A stretch of 64,000 bases of DNA from Hyphomicrobium sp. CS1BSMeth3 (GCF_900117415.1 NZ_FPEI01000006.1:1798001-1862000), one strand, 5' to 3'. Shown: positions 9,140-18,499, counted from the stretch's first letter. Notes: generated by a model not told the origin, from the letters alone. Made by a program: numbers and translations.

Positions 9140-9859
9140 TCAGCGACCGTCGTCCTCGACGGGCTCGGTCTCGATGACGACGATGCCCTCAGGTCCGGCG
9201 ACGAACGCCATGTCGGCGAGGCCGAGGAACAGGCCGTTCTCGACGACACCCGGGATATGCTTCAGCGCCTCGTCCAGGCGTTCGGGCTCATCGATGCGCT
9301 TGAACGCGCAATCGAAGATGTAGTTGCCGCCATCCGTCACGAAAGGCTGGCGATCGCGGCCGACGCGCAGACGGATCTCGCCGTGGCATCCGAGATCGGC
9401 GGCGAGCAAAGCAATCATGTTCTGCGTCGCGGCGTAGCCGAAGCGCACGACTTCGACGGGAAGCGGAAAGGCGCCGAGTCGCTCGACGCGCTTGGTGTGA
9501 TCCGCGATGACGACGAGGCGCTCCGACGCCGCGGCGACGATCTTCTCGCGCAGCAGTGCGCCACCGCCGCCTTTGATCAGCCGCAAGGCGCCGTCGAACT
9601 CGTCGGCACCATCGACCGTCATGTCGAGGAGCGGCATCTCGTCGAGCGTAGTGAGCGGAATACCGAGCGCGGCGGCCTGCACGCGCGTCGCCTCGGATGT
9701 CGGCACGCAAATGACGTCGAGACCGCTGCGAACCCGCTCGCCCAGGAGGTCGACAAAGTGTGCTGCCGTAGATCCCGTGCCGAGCCCGAGGCGCATGCCC
9801 GATGCCACCTGCTCGATGGCGCCGCGCGCCGCCATACGCTTGTACTCGTCCAAGCTCAT
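9140..9859 (-). CDS. rpiA: Ribose-5-phosphate isomerase A
   Basis: Interconverts ribose 5-phosphate and ribulose 5-phosphate in the pentose phosphate pathway. The 239-aa protein has the phosphate-binding [11 protein letters not shown] motif, the catalytic DGADEFD motif and [11 protein letters not shown], all diagnostic of RpiA. The length is normal, and the ATG at 9859 gives the family N-terminus [14 protein letters not shown]. It is first in the run rpiA, DUF2059, gor. A perfect 14-bp palindrome lies 76 bp upstream. Confidence 0.95.
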   Translation of the reverse strand: MSLDEYKRMAARGAIEQVASGMRLGLGTGSTAAHFVDLLGERVRSGLDVICVPTSEATRVQAAALGIPLTTLDEMPLLDMTVDGADEFDGALRLIKGGGGALLREKIVAAASERLVVIADHTKRVERLGAFPLPVEVVRFGYAATQNMIALLAADLGCHGEIRLRVGRDRQPFVTDGGNYIFDCAFKRIDEPERLDEALKHIPGVVENGLFLGLADMAFVAGPEGIVVIETEPVEDDGR

Positions 9860-9934
9860 TCCGATAGTCCGTCGTCCGCCCTGTGGGCTGGCTTATGGCA
9901 GGTATCCGGTGAATTGGCCAGTCTGCTCAATTCA

Positions 9935-9948
9935 GTATTGATCAATAC
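9935..9948. promoter_or_regulatory. 14-bp perfect palindrome upstream of rpiA
   Basis: GTATTGATCAATAC is self-complementary over all 14 bases and sits in the 141-bp gap between the sirtuin gene and rpiA, 76 bp upstream of the rpiA start. It is AT-rich in a GC-rich background, which suits an operator. No regulator can be named. Confidence 0.35.
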
Positions 9949-10000
9949 CTAAGCGGGCGTGAAGTTCCGCAGCCTGCGCATTCCAGCGGCCCGGATGTGC

Positions 10001-10720
10001 TCAGCTCGCACGGCTCAGCACCCGTTCGACGAACTCGGGAACCACCTTGGAGGCCGGCCCGTGGACGGCCTCGTCGAACAGGCTCGTGCCCTGCGAGGGC
10101 TCGAGATTGAGCTCAACCGTGTGTGCACCGCGGTCGCGGGCCTCGGCGACGAAGCCGGCCGCCGGATAGACGTTACCGCTGGTGCCGATCGAGATGAAGA
10201 GGTCCGTGCGGGCGAGCTCCTCGGCGATACGGCCCATGTGGTAGGGCATCTCACCGAACCAGACGACGTCGGGCCGCAGGCTGCCGGTGACGTTGCACGA
10301 TGGGCAGGTCAGCTCGACGGTCAGATCGGGATACTCGGGCCCCCAGGGTCGTCGCTCGCCGCACTTCGCGCAGAGCGCTTTCTGGTGCTCGCCGTGCATG
10401 TGAATGAGGTTTTGCGTCCCCGCGGCCTCGTGCAGCGCGTCAACATTCTGTGTGATGACGGTGACCCGGCCCGCGTGCTCGCGCTCAAGGCGCGCCAGGG
10501 CAAAATGAGCAGCGTTCGGCTTGGCGGTGGCGCTGACGCGGCGGCGCATGTTGTAGAAGTCGAGCACGAGCTTCGGATTGCGGGCAAAGCCTTCCGGCGT
10601 CGCCACGTCCCGGTAGTCGTACTTGGCCCAGATGCCGTCCTTGTCGCGAAAAGTTGCGATGCCGGATTCCGCGGAGATGCCCGCGCCCGTCAGAATGGTG
10701 ATGCTCCGAAAAGTCTGCAT
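10001..10720 (-). CDS. cobB: Sir2-family NAD-dependent protein deacylase
   Basis: 239-aa sirtuin that removes acyl groups from protein lysines using NAD+. It has the NAD motif TGAGISAESGIATFRD, TQNVDALHEAAG with the catalytic His in HMHGEH, a zinc ribbon CAKC...CPSC, and the class III/CobB cofactor segments (IGTSGNVYPAAGF; ELNLEP). The start at 10720 gives MQTFRSITILTGAG. An upstream ATG at 10768 would add 16 unlikely residues. It is a monocistronic gene upstream of rpiA on the same strand. Confidence 0.9.
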   Translation of the reverse strand: MQTFRSITILTGAGISAESGIATFRDKDGIWAKYDYRDVATPEGFARNPKLVLDFYNMRRRVSATAKPNAAHFALARLEREHAGRVTVITQNVDALHEAAGTQNLIHMHGEHQKALCAKCGERRPWGPEYPDLTVELTCPSCNVTGSLRPDVVWFGEMPYHMGRIAEELARTDLFISIGTSGNVYPAAGFVAEARDRGAHTVELNLEPSQGTSLFDEAVHGPASKVVPEFVERVLSRAS

Positions 10721-10978
10721 CCAGCCGAACCCCGCCCGCGATTCCGTAGTGCCGCCGTTCGGCATCAAGGTCGCCCTTTTGTGACAGCAGCGAGGCGGAG
10801 CTTGGCACAGTGCGCGTTCGGAGCAAATGGGCTGACCTTAGGCTCAGGCTTTGCTATCCGGAGGAACGGAGCCTATAGTCCGCCCGGGGGAGCACGGCTG
10901 ATCGATGCGCGTGTGCAGCCGCAGGCGGCGGCGACGGCATGTTGCGCATCGGGACACAAGTGAGGGAGTTGCGTCAGG

Positions 10979-11512
10979 ATGTTTACGAAGAAGTCGGACC
11001 GGGAACCAACGGCATTCGACGTGCCCCGGGGCGTTCCGCCTCAGGCGCCAACGCCGCATTCACATCAGGCCGAGTCGCCGTCATCGATCGGCCGCCAGTC
11101 GGCACCATCGCCGCGCACGAGCGTCGCCTCCGGCGCATCGCACATCGGCGAAGATCTGACGATCGTCGGCAATCTCGTCTCGAAAGGCGAGGTGCACATC
11201 GACGGACAGGTCCAGGGTGACCTGCACGCCGCCAACATCATCATCGGCGAGACTGCTCGCGTCACCGGCGGCGTCGTGGCGGACGAAGTCATCGTGCGCG
11301 GCAGCGTCTCCGGCTCGATCCGCGGGCGCCGCGTGGTGCTGCAGACTTCGAGCCGCGTCGAAGGCGATGTCTTCCACCAGCAGCTCGGCATCGAGCAAGG
11401 TGCGTACTTCGAAGGGAAGTCGCGCCGGGTGGCGGACCCGCTCTCGGGCGTCAACACGCCGGAGACGCCGGGCCCCGCAGGACCGGGCTTCCCGCTGCGC
11501 GGCGAAAGCTGA
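10979..11512 (+). CDS. Bactofilin family cytoskeletal protein
   Basis: 177-aa polymer-forming cytoskeletal protein. A Pro/Ser-rich, probably disordered N-terminus (1-50) leads into the bactofilin beta-helix (about 54-150), recognised from SHIGEDLTIVGNLVSKGEVHI and the repeated turns GDLHAANIIIGETARVTGGV and VIVRGSVSGSIRG. A Pro/Gly-rich tail follows. Bactofilins act at the cytoplasmic membrane in shape and stalk morphogenesis. There is no adjacent peptidase (the frequent partner LmdC/M23) in this window. It converges on livF with a 24-bp gap. Confidence 0.9.
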   Translation: MFTKKSDREPTAFDVPRGVPPQAPTPHSHQAESPSSIGRQSAPSPRTSVASGASHIGEDLTIVGNLVSKGEVHIDGQVQGDLHAANIIIGETARVTGGVVADEVIVRGSVSGSIRGRRVVLQTSSRVEGDVFHQQLGIEQGAYFEGKSRRVADPLSGVNTPETPGPAGPGFPLRGES

Positions 11513-11536
11513 GGCCCACACGGGTCCTGGCAGCTC

Positions 11537-12241
11537 TCAGATCGAGAGATACTGCTCCTTGAGGGCTGCATCCGCGTCGAGCTCGGCCAGTGTGCCGGCG
11601 AAGCGGATGTGGCCGCGATCGAGCACGAAGGCGCGGTCGGCGACGGCACGCGCGAAGTGCAGGTTCTGCTCCGAGAGCAGAAGACCGACACCGCGCGCCT
11701 TGAGCTTGGCAATGGCGCCCGCAATCACTTCAACAATGACCGGAGCGAGCCCCTCGGAGGGCTCGTCGAGCAGCAGGAAGCGCGGATTGCCCATGAGCGC
11801 CCGCGCGATCGTGAGCATCTGCTGCTCTCCGCCCGACATCTGCCCGCCTTTGCGCTCACGCATGGCGGCGAGCGGTGGGAAAAGCTCAAAGGCGGCCTCG
11901 GGCGTCCAGGCCTCGCCGCTGTTCGGCGGCAGGCGGCCGACGGCGAGGTTCTCCGCGACCGTGAGATCCGTGAAGATGCGGCGGTCCTCGGGCACGTAGG
12001 CCATGCCGCGGCGCGCGATGCGATGCGTCGGCTCGGCGATCAGATCCGCGCCATCGAAGCGGATCGTGCCGCGCCGCTCGGCTTCGAGACCCATGATCGA
12101 TTTCATGAGCGTGGACTTGCCGGCACCATTGCGGCCGATCAGAACGGCGGCCTCGCCCGCCTCTACTTCAAGCGAAACGCCGAACAGGATCTGCGCGCGC
12201 CCGTACCAGGCATCGAGATCGCGGATTTCGAGAAGTGTCAT
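11537..12241 (-). CDS. livF: Branched-chain amino acid type ABC transporter ATPase LivF
   Basis: 234-aa ATPase. Walker A is GRNGAGKS near residues 37-44, the signature is MSGGEQQM, Walker B is FLLLDEPSEGLAP, and the H-loop is SEQN (with Gln, as usual in LivF). The internal ATG at 12241 gives MTLLEIRDLDAWYG, the family N-terminus; the open frame continues far upstream but is not coding there. It overlaps livG by 4 bp. It is last in the operon SBP, livHM, livG, livF. Confidence 0.93.
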   Translation of the reverse strand: MTLLEIRDLDAWYGRAQILFGVSLEVEAGEAAVLIGRNGAGKSTLMKSIMGLEAERRGTIRFDGADLIAEPTHRIARRGMAYVPEDRRIFTDLTVAENLAVGRLPPNSGEAWTPEAAFELFPPLAAMRERKGGQMSGGEQQMLTIARALMGNPRFLLLDEPSEGLAPVIVEVIAGAIAKLKARGVGLLLSEQNLHFARAVADRAFVLDRGHIRFAGTLAELDADAALKEQYLSI

Positions 12242-13020
12242 GCGCTGCTCTCCCCTCCGCCGCCGATCGCGGAAAGCGCCGCGCCACCGAGATAGACCTC
12301 GCGCACGATCGAACTCGCACGTACCTCCTCCGGCGAACCTTCGGCAATGAGACGGCCGCGGTTCATGACGACGACGCGATCGGCATGACCGAAGACGACG
12401 TCCATGTCGTGCTCGGTGAAGAGCACGGCCGTACGACGTTGGCGGGCGCGCTCGGCAACAAGACGCATGAGGGCGCCACGCTCGCGCGCGGCCATGCCGG
12501 CGGTCGGCTCGTCCATGAGAAGGAGGCGCGGGTCGTTGACGAGGGCGATCGCGAGCTCGACGCGCTTCAGATCGCCATAGGCCAGGACGGAGCAGAGTGT
12601 GTTCGCCGCGTGCCCCATGCCGACTTCGCCGAGCCGCGTCTGGATCTCGCTGGCGTGGGAGGCATTGCTTGCCGCGAGCAGGCCCGCAGACTTTTCGCGC
12701 GAGAGGATCGCGACGAGCAGGTTCTCCGCGACGCTCATGGAGCCGAAGGTCTGCGTGATCTGGAACGTGCGCGCGACACCGGCTCGCCAGAGCGCGCGCG
12801 GCGGCCAGCCGGTCACATCCTCGCCGCCAAGGCGGACGCGACCATGATCCGGCATGAGCTGGCCGTTGATCATGTTGAAGGTGGTGGTCTTGCCGGCGCC
12901 ATTGGGGCCGATCAGTGCCAGCAGCTCGCCGGCCTCGACAGTGAAGCTCGCGCGCTCGACGGCACGAAAGCCCTTGAAGGACTTCCCGATCTCCTCGACG
13001 GCGAGCACGGGCACGCTCAT
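12238..13020 (-). CDS. livG: Branched-chain amino acid type ABC transporter ATPase LivG
   Basis: 260-aa ATPase paired with LivF. It has Walker A GPNGAGKT, the Q-loop ARTFQITQTFGSMSV typical of LivG, a poorly conserved signature (LAYGDLKRVELA), Walker B LLLMDEPTAGMA and the H-loop EHDMDV. The ATG at 13020 gives MSVPVLAVEEIGKSF. It overlaps both the permease gene upstream and livF downstream by 4 bp, so the three are translationally coupled. Confidence 0.93.
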   Translation of the reverse strand: MSVPVLAVEEIGKSFKGFRAVERASFTVEAGELLALIGPNGAGKTTTFNMINGQLMPDHGRVRLGGEDVTGWPPRALWRAGVARTFQITQTFGSMSVAENLLVAILSREKSAGLLAASNASHASEIQTRLGEVGMGHAANTLCSVLAYGDLKRVELAIALVNDPRLLLMDEPTAGMAARERGALMRLVAERARQRRTAVLFTEHDMDVVFGHADRVVVMNRGRLIAEGSPEEVRASSIVREVYLGGAALSAIGGGGESSA

Positions 13021-14894
13021 GGTTCCGCCTCCCGGCGCTGGCGCCACTGGCGGAGCGTGCCGACAATGCCCTGCGGGAAGATGATCGTGATGAGGATGAG
13101 CGTGATGCCGAGCACGGCGTGCCAGTAGGGCGTCGCGCGCACGACCCAATCCTGCAGCGTCATGAACACGACGGCGCCGACGACCGGCCCAACCAGCGTC
13201 TGCACGCCGCCAATGAGCACCATGGCGAGCGCATCGACAGAGCGCGGGATCGAGAGCGAGTCCGGCGAGAGCGAGCCCTTCGAGAACACGTAGAGAGCGC
13301 CGGCGAGGCCGGCTGCAGCGCCGGCGACGATGATCGCGCGCCACTGGATGATGCGCACATCGACGCCGACGGCCTCGGCGCGTATGCGCGAGTCGCGTGA
13401 GGCGCGCAGGAGATAGCCGAGCGGCGCATGCACCGAGCGCCAGATGAGCAGGATGGCTCCGCCGACGAGCAGCAGCGTCGCGAAGTAGTAGGCGGTCTTA
13501 TCGGAGAGCAGCTCGGGCGGCCAGACTCCGACGAGACCATTGCTGCCGCCCGTGACGCTGTCCCACTGGAAGGCAATGGCCCAGGTGATCTGCGCGAATG
13601 CAAGCGTCAACATGGCGAGCGAGACGCCCGTGAGACGTACGCAGAACCAGCCGAAGAGCACGGCGAGCGCACCGGCAAAGGTGACGCCTGCCGGCACCGC
13701 GACGAGGAAGGGCGCGCCGGCCTTGGCGGCGACGGCAGCAGCATAAGCGCCTGCGCCGAAATAGGCAGCATGCCCGAAGGAAGCCATGCCGCCCGCGCCC
13801 ATGATGAGACCAAGGCTCGCGGCGAAGAGCGCAAAGATGATGATGTCCGTCGCCAGCACGACCGTGAAGCGATCGGCGATGAGCGGCAGGGCGAGAAGCG
13901 CGAGGATTACGAGCCCGAGCGGCCACAGGCGCTTCAGGTCCGGCACGGGCATGGGCAGGATCGAGGCGGCGGTCACGCGCTGCGGTGCCGGCGGCGTGCC
14001 GAAGAGGCCCCAAGGCCGAATGATCAGCACGATCGCCATGACGATGAACTCGGCGACCAATGTCAGCTTCGAGAACGAGAAGACCGTGCCGAACACGCGC
14101 ACGTCACCAATGCCGATGCACCACGCCTTGACGACGCTGATGATCACCGCCGCAACATAGGCGCCCGGCAGGCTGCCGAGGCCACCGACGACGGTCACCA
14201 CGAATACGTCCGCGATGATCGTCAGGTCCATATTGTGGTTCGCGGGCTCGCGCGGCAGCGCCAGTGCGCCTGCAAGGCCGGCGAGCAGCGCACCGAGCGC
14301 GAACACACCCGTGAACATGAGCGCCTGGTTGATGCCGAGCGCTGCCGCCATGTCGCGGTCCTCGGTCGCGGCGCGCACGCGCGTGCCCCAGTCCGTCCGC
14401 GTGAGCAGCAGCCAGACGAGCAGCCCGACGAGCGGCCCAAGCACGAGCAGCAAGAGGTCGTACTGCGGAATGGGCTTGCCGAAGATCCAGACGGCGCCGG
14501 TGAGGCCTGGCGCGCGCGGGCCCAGAATGTCCTCTGGCCCCCAGGTGAAAAGCACGACGTCCTTCAGCAGGAGCACGACACCGAAGGTGGTGATGAGTTG
14601 CAGGAGCTCCGGCGCACGGTAGATGCGGCGCAGGATCGTGAGCTCGATGAGCGCGCCGAGTACGCCGACCGCGAGGCCTGCGAAGACCGCGCCGCCCCAG
14701 AAGCCGAGCACGCCGCCGCCGACGTAGCCGTAGAAGCTCACGGCCAGATAGGCGCCGAGCATGAAGAACGAGCCGTGCGCGAAGTTCACGACGCGCGTGA
14801 CGCCGAAGATCAACGTCAGCCCGAGCGCGACGAGAAAGAGCAGCGACGCGCTCGCGAGCCCGTTGAGCGTCTGGATGAGGAACGAGGCGATCAT
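13017..14894 (-). CDS. livHM: Fused LivH-LivM permease of a branched-chain amino acid type ABC transporter
   Basis: One 625-aa polypeptide holds both membrane subunits. Residues 1-300 are LivH-like (GLTLIFGVTRVVNFAHGSFFMLGAY, a LivH hallmark), and residues 310-615 are LivM-like (LGLIMGAGGMASFGHAAYFGAGAY). Each half has several hydrophobic helices and a C-terminal stretch typical of its family (RPWGLFG; FPQGIVG). The linker lies near residues 295-315. Fused permeases like this occur in alphaproteobacteria. Its start codon is 10 bp from a paired-hairpin element, and no Shine-Dalgarno sequence is visible in that gap. Confidence 0.92.
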   Translation of the reverse strand: MIASFLIQTLNGLASASLLFLVALGLTLIFGVTRVVNFAHGSFFMLGAYLAVSFYGYVGGGVLGFWGGAVFAGLAVGVLGALIELTILRRIYRAPELLQLITTFGVVLLLKDVVLFTWGPEDILGPRAPGLTGAVWIFGKPIPQYDLLLLVLGPLVGLLVWLLLTRTDWGTRVRAATEDRDMAAALGINQALMFTGVFALGALLAGLAGALALPREPANHNMDLTIIADVFVVTVVGGLGSLPGAYVAAVIISVVKAWCIGIGDVRVFGTVFSFSKLTLVAEFIVMAIVLIIRPWGLFGTPPAPQRVTAASILPMPVPDLKRLWPLGLVILALLALPLIADRFTVVLATDIIIFALFAASLGLIMGAGGMASFGHAAYFGAGAYAAAVAAKAGAPFLVAVPAGVTFAGALAVLFGWFCVRLTGVSLAMLTLAFAQITWAIAFQWDSVTGGSNGLVGVWPPELLSDKTAYYFATLLLVGGAILLIWRSVHAPLGYLLRASRDSRIRAEAVGVDVRIIQWRAIIVAGAAAGLAGALYVFSKGSLSPDSLSIPRSVDALAMVLIGGVQTLVGPVVGAVVFMTLQDWVVRATPYWHAVLGITLILITIIFPQGIVGTLRQWRQRREAEP

Positions 14895-14904
14895 GGCGAC
14901 CCGG

Positions 14905-15070
14905 CTAGTGTCCCGATTCCGAAGTTCGCCACACCTTCCGGCCGGCGTCCCGAGCGAACTTCGGAATCAACAGGGACACTAGAATAAATTCTTGCTCGTG
15001 TGATTCAGATCGAGAAATTCGCTCGAAGCCTTGCCGCGCGACGTGGCGAATTTCTCGATCATCACACGAG
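14905..15070. repeat. Paired-hairpin element, copy 1 (R1 then R2)
   Basis: Two long inverted repeats in tandem. R1 (14905-14982) begins CTAGTGTCCC and ends GGGACACTAG, with arms continuing through GAAGTTCGC / GCGAACTTC. A 12-base AT-rich spacer follows. R2 (14995-15070) begins CTCGTGTGAT and ends ATCACACGAG, with inner arms GAGAAATTCGC / GCGAATTTCTC. It lies between the substrate-binding protein gene and livHM of one operon, so both hairpins would be in the mRNA. The same composite occurs at 26674, 51980 and 52874. Confidence 0.9.
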
Positions 15071-15137
15071 TAATACACGACGGCCGTGACCGTTGGCGGT
15101 CACGGCGCGTCGCTCACAACAAACCTACACGACGCGG

Positions 15138-16331
15138 CTATTCGGGCCGCAGCTTTTTCACCACATCGTCCGACGGCAGGTGACGCTCGCCCGGCTCATA
15201 GCGCCAGTCCACCATCACGCCCTTGCCGTCCCGGATGCCGATGCGCCCGACGTAGGCGCCCATCGTCGATTGATGGTCGATCTCACGATACTTGATGGGA
15301 CCGAAGGGGGACATGTGCTCGAGGCCCTTCGCGGCCGCGACGATCGCCTCCGGATCCGTGGACTTGGCTTTGCGCAGCGCCTCGCCGACCGAGATCATCG
15401 CCGAATAGCCGACCACCGAGCCGAGCCGCGGATAGTCGTTGAACTTCGCGCGGTAGGCCTCGAGGAAGGCCTTATGCTCGGGCGTGTCGATGGCGTACCA
15501 GGGATAGCCGGTCACGATCCAACCGACGGGAGCTTCGTCACGCAGCGGATCGAGATACTCGGGCTCACCACCCAACACGCTCAGCACGACCCGGTCATTG
15601 AAGAGACCGCGCGTCGTGCCCTCGCGCACGAATTTCTGCAGGTCGGCGCCGAACGTAACGTTGAAGATCGCGTCGGGCTTGGCATCGGCCACCGCCTGCG
15701 CGACGCTGCCGGCGTCGATGCGGTTCAGCGGCGGTGCCTGCTCGACGACGAACTCGACGCCCGGCTGGCGCGCGCTCATGAGCTGCTTGAAGGAGGCGAC
15801 CGCCGACTGGCCATACTCGTAGTTGGGATAAACGAGCGCCCAGCGCCGCTTGTTCAGCTTGACGGCCTCCTCAACCAGCATGGACGTCTGCATATAGGTC
15901 GAGGCGCGGAGGCGGAACGTGTACCTGTTGCCGTTCTCCCAGACGATCTTGTCGGTCAGCGGCTCGGAGGCGATGAACGGCATCTTCCGCTGCTTGGCGA
16001 AGTCGGCAACGGCGAGGCCGACATGCGAGAGGAAGCCGCCGGTCAGCAGCACCACGCCCTCGCGGCTCACCAGCTCCTCCGCCGCGCGCACGGCGTCGCC
16101 CGGGGCGCCGTTGTCGTCACGCGAGATCACCTCGAGCGGCCGACCGTTGATGCCACCGCTCTTGTTGATCTGCTCGACGGCCAGCTCCCAGCCCTTGCGA
16201 TAGGGCTCGAGAAAAGCCGGAATCACCTTGTAACTATTGATCTCGCCGACTTTTATCGGCGCTTGTGCCAACGCCGGGGCGGCCGCTACCGCCATCATCG
16301 CGAAGGCTACTGCCAGTCTGCCCAGTCGCAT
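15138..16331 (-). CDS. ABC transporter substrate-binding protein, LivK-like
   Basis: 397-aa periplasmic binding protein of the Leu/Ile/Val-binding superfamily. The signal peptide is 1-22 (MRLGRLAVAFAMMAVAAAPALA, cleavage before QAP). The mature protein starts IKVGEINSYKVIPAFLEPYRKGWELA and keeps the family features INKSGGINGRPLEV and the GEALRKA segment. It is first in the transcription order, 243 bp before livHM, with a paired-hairpin element between. The real ligand could be another amino acid, amide or aromatic acid. Confidence 0.9.
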   Translation of the reverse strand: MRLGRLAVAFAMMAVAAAPALAQAPIKVGEINSYKVIPAFLEPYRKGWELAVEQINKSGGINGRPLEVISRDDNGAPGDAVRAAEELVSREGVVLLTGGFLSHVGLAVADFAKQRKMPFIASEPLTDKIVWENGNRYTFRLRASTYMQTSMLVEEAVKLNKRRWALVYPNYEYGQSAVASFKQLMSARQPGVEFVVEQAPPLNRIDAGSVAQAVADAKPDAIFNVTFGADLQKFVREGTTRGLFNDRVVLSVLGGEPEYLDPLRDEAPVGWIVTGYPWYAIDTPEHKAFLEAYRAKFNDYPRLGSVVGYSAMISVGEALRKAKSTDPEAIVAAAKGLEHMSPFGPIKYREIDHQSTMGAYVGRIGIRDGKGVMVDWRYEPGERHLPSDDVVKKLRPE

Positions 16332-16632
16332 CTTCTGCCGCGCTCCCTAATCCCATCGGTGGGGCGAGGCACCAGCTCGAGCATAACGTCCGGCACCATC
16401 CGTCCCGCCTCGCTGTCGGTCCCAAAGGAGGGCCCGTTCAGTTCAAATATTATGGCCAGTTGGCGCCCGTGTCTGGTATTTCAGCAGCCTGCCTCGAATT
16501 TCGGGCATGAGCGGCGAGCATACGAAGGCACGGACGGGGTTCCCCGGCCGAATCAGAGTACGGATTGCGGATGACTAGCGATCGAGCGCCCATGAGGTGT
16601 CCCGCCGAGGCTTGCGACGACGACCGCCGCCC
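16332..16632. other. Divergent intergenic region (substrate-binding protein / carbamoyltransferase)
   Basis: About 300 bp between two divergent starts; both promoters must be here. I see no repeat, hairpin with T-run or clear small gene. An AT-rich patch near 16441-16455 (TTCAAATATTATGG) is the likeliest melting region. Confidence 0.4.
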
Positions 16633-18402
16633 ATGCGCATCCTGAGCATCGCCAGTGAGACCCACGACAGCGGCATCGCGATCGTGGAAAACGGGAAGCC
16701 GGTCCTCGTCATCGAGGAGGAGCGGCTCTGCCGCATCAAGCACACGCAAAGGTTCCCAGAAGCCTCCCTCGCGGCCGCCATCGAGGGTGGCTGGCTGCAG
16801 CCGGGCGAGATCGATGCCATCGTCACGCCTTGGAACGCAGCCGTTCTGCGCAAGACCTTCCTGAAGGCCATCCTGCGCAATACGCCATCGAGCCTCAATC
16901 TGCTGCGCCCGAGCGCCAACACCGCGCAGCGCCTCAGCATCGTCGTGCTCAATCAATGGCTGAAGTACAAGCTCACGCGCGCGCTCGGTCTGCAGAAGCT
17001 TCCGCCGTTCTATGGTGTCCGCCACCATCACGCACATGCCGCGATCTTCTTCGTCTCGCCCTTCGAGGAGGCCAACGTCCTCGTCATGGACGGCTACGGC
17101 GATGATGCGGCCACATCGACCTACGTCGGCAGAGGCAGCAGCCTCGAACGCATCTGGCAGAGCGATGTCTTCAATTCGCTCGGCATGATCTACACGTTCG
17201 TCACCGGCCATCTCGGCTTTCGCGATTTCGAGGAAGGCACGGTGATGGCGCTCGCGGCCCACGGCGACGACCGCTATCTGGACCGCTTCCGCGATACGAT
17301 CCGCCTGGTCGACGATGGGCGCTACGACGTCGACATGAGCTATTTCAAGTTCGACCGCTACGCGTTCCTCAAGCCTTTCAGCGAGAAGTTCTTCACGACC
17401 TTCGGGCCGGCGCGTCACCACGACGAGCCCGTCACCGATCATCACAAGGCGCTCGCGCGTGCGCTCCAGGTGCGCATCGAGGAGGTGGTGGTGCACGTCG
17501 CGCGCGGCCTCCATGCCCGCAATCGCTCGCGTCATCTCGTGGTCTCGGGCGGCGTCGCGCTCAACTGCGTCGCCAATGCGCGCATCCTCGCCGAGACGGA
17601 CTACGAGCATGTATGGGTGCCGCCTTGCGCATCGGACACCGGCGCGCCGCTCGGCGCCGCACTCTGGTTGCATCATCAAAGGAACGAGCAACCGCGCGAC
17701 TTCACGCTGACGCATCCCTTCTACGGCCTCGAGGAGAGCGAGGAGGCGATCCGCGCAGCGCTCGATGCGGCAGGCCTTGCGGCTGAGCGGCTCGACGACG
17801 CCACGCTCTTTGCGCGCGTTGCCCGCGATCTTGCGGAAGGACGTATCGTCGGCTGGTTCCAGGGGCGTTTCGAAATGGGCCCGCGGGCGCTCGGCAATCG
17901 CTCCATCCTCGCCGATCCGCGTCGTCTCGCCACCAAGGATCGCATCAACGCGCGCATCAAATATCGCGAGAGCTTCCGCCCGTTTGCGCCTGCCGTGCTC
18001 GTCGAGCACGCGCAGGAGTACTTCGAAATCGCGCAGGACGATCCCTTCATGACGTTCGCGCCGCGCGTGCGCGCCGACAAGCTCGACGTCATCCCGGCGG
18101 CCGTGCACATCGATGGCACGGCGCGTCTGCAGACCGTCGATCGGCGCGCGAACCCGCGCTACTACGCGGTCATCGAGGCCTTCGGGCGCGAGACGGGCGT
18201 GCCCGTGCTGATCAACACGAGCTTCAACCGTCAGGAGCCGATTGTTTCGACAGCGCGCGAGGCCGTGTCCTGCTACCTCAGGACCGAGATGGACGTGCTC
18301 GTGCTCGGCAATTTCTATACGCAGAGCCGCAATGCCGAGAGCCAGGCGCGCGCGCGGACGGCGTTTGCGGTGCGCGAAGAGAATTTGGTGGGTGGCGAGT
18401 AG
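16633..18402 (+). CDS. Carbamoyltransferase (NodU/CmcH/TobZ family)
   Basis: 589-aa enzyme that transfers a carbamoyl group from carbamoyl phosphate, through carbamoyl-AMP, to a hydroxyl of an acceptor. The N-terminal Kae1-like domain starts MRILSIASETHDSGIAI, with the metal-binding HHHAHA at 131-136 and MDGYGDDA. The C-terminal YrdC-like domain includes GWFQGRFEMGPRALGNRSIL and INTSFNRQEPIV. The start at 16633 is preferred over a GTG at 16597, which adds an Arg-rich dozen. No sugar, antibiotic or nod genes adjoin it, so the acceptor is unknown. Confidence 0.9.
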   Translation: MRILSIASETHDSGIAIVENGKPVLVIEEERLCRIKHTQRFPEASLAAAIEGGWLQPGEIDAIVTPWNAAVLRKTFLKAILRNTPSSLNLLRPSANTAQRLSIVVLNQWLKYKLTRALGLQKLPPFYGVRHHHAHAAIFFVSPFEEANVLVMDGYGDDAATSTYVGRGSSLERIWQSDVFNSLGMIYTFVTGHLGFRDFEEGTVMALAAHGDDRYLDRFRDTIRLVDDGRYDVDMSYFKFDRYAFLKPFSEKFFTTFGPARHHDEPVTDHHKALARALQVRIEEVVVHVARGLHARNRSRHLVVSGGVALNCVANARILAETDYEHVWVPPCASDTGAPLGAALWLHHQRNEQPRDFTLTHPFYGLEESEEAIRAALDAAGLAAERLDDATLFARVARDLAEGRIVGWFQGRFEMGPRALGNRSILADPRRLATKDRINARIKYRESFRPFAPAVLVEHAQEYFEIAQDDPFMTFAPRVRADKLDVIPAAVHIDGTARLQTVDRRANPRYYAVIEAFGRETGVPVLINTSFNRQEPIVSTAREAVSCYLRTEMDVLVLGNFYTQSRNAESQARARTAFAVREENLVGGE

Positions 18403-18404
18403 TT

Positions 18405-18478
18405 CGCGCCTGCGGCGCGACGGGGACTTGTCCCCGAACCCCAATCGGGGAGACCCCGAACCCCCTTCCTTTTATGAC
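18405..18478 (+). repeat. Family D triple-hairpin repeat, copy 1
   Basis: Directly after the carbamoyltransferase stop (18402). Three short hairpins in a row: CGCGCCTGCGGCGCG, GGGGACTTGTCCCC, and TCGGGGAGACCCCGA, then CCTTTTATGA. The same order and spacing with different, complementary stem bases occurs at 19440-19625 (twice) and 54853. Confidence 0.75.
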
Positions 18479-18499
18479 TTGGAGCGCGCCGCGAACGCA

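Noticed and set aside
13428-14987. A 519-codon plus-strand open frame
   Set aside because: Antisense to the fused LivH-LivM permease; composition is dominated by Arg, Glu, Asp and His and it has no domain.
16450-18444. A 664-codon minus-strand open frame
   Set aside because: Antisense to the carbamoyltransferase, which carries the catalytic motifs. The antisense product resembles no family.
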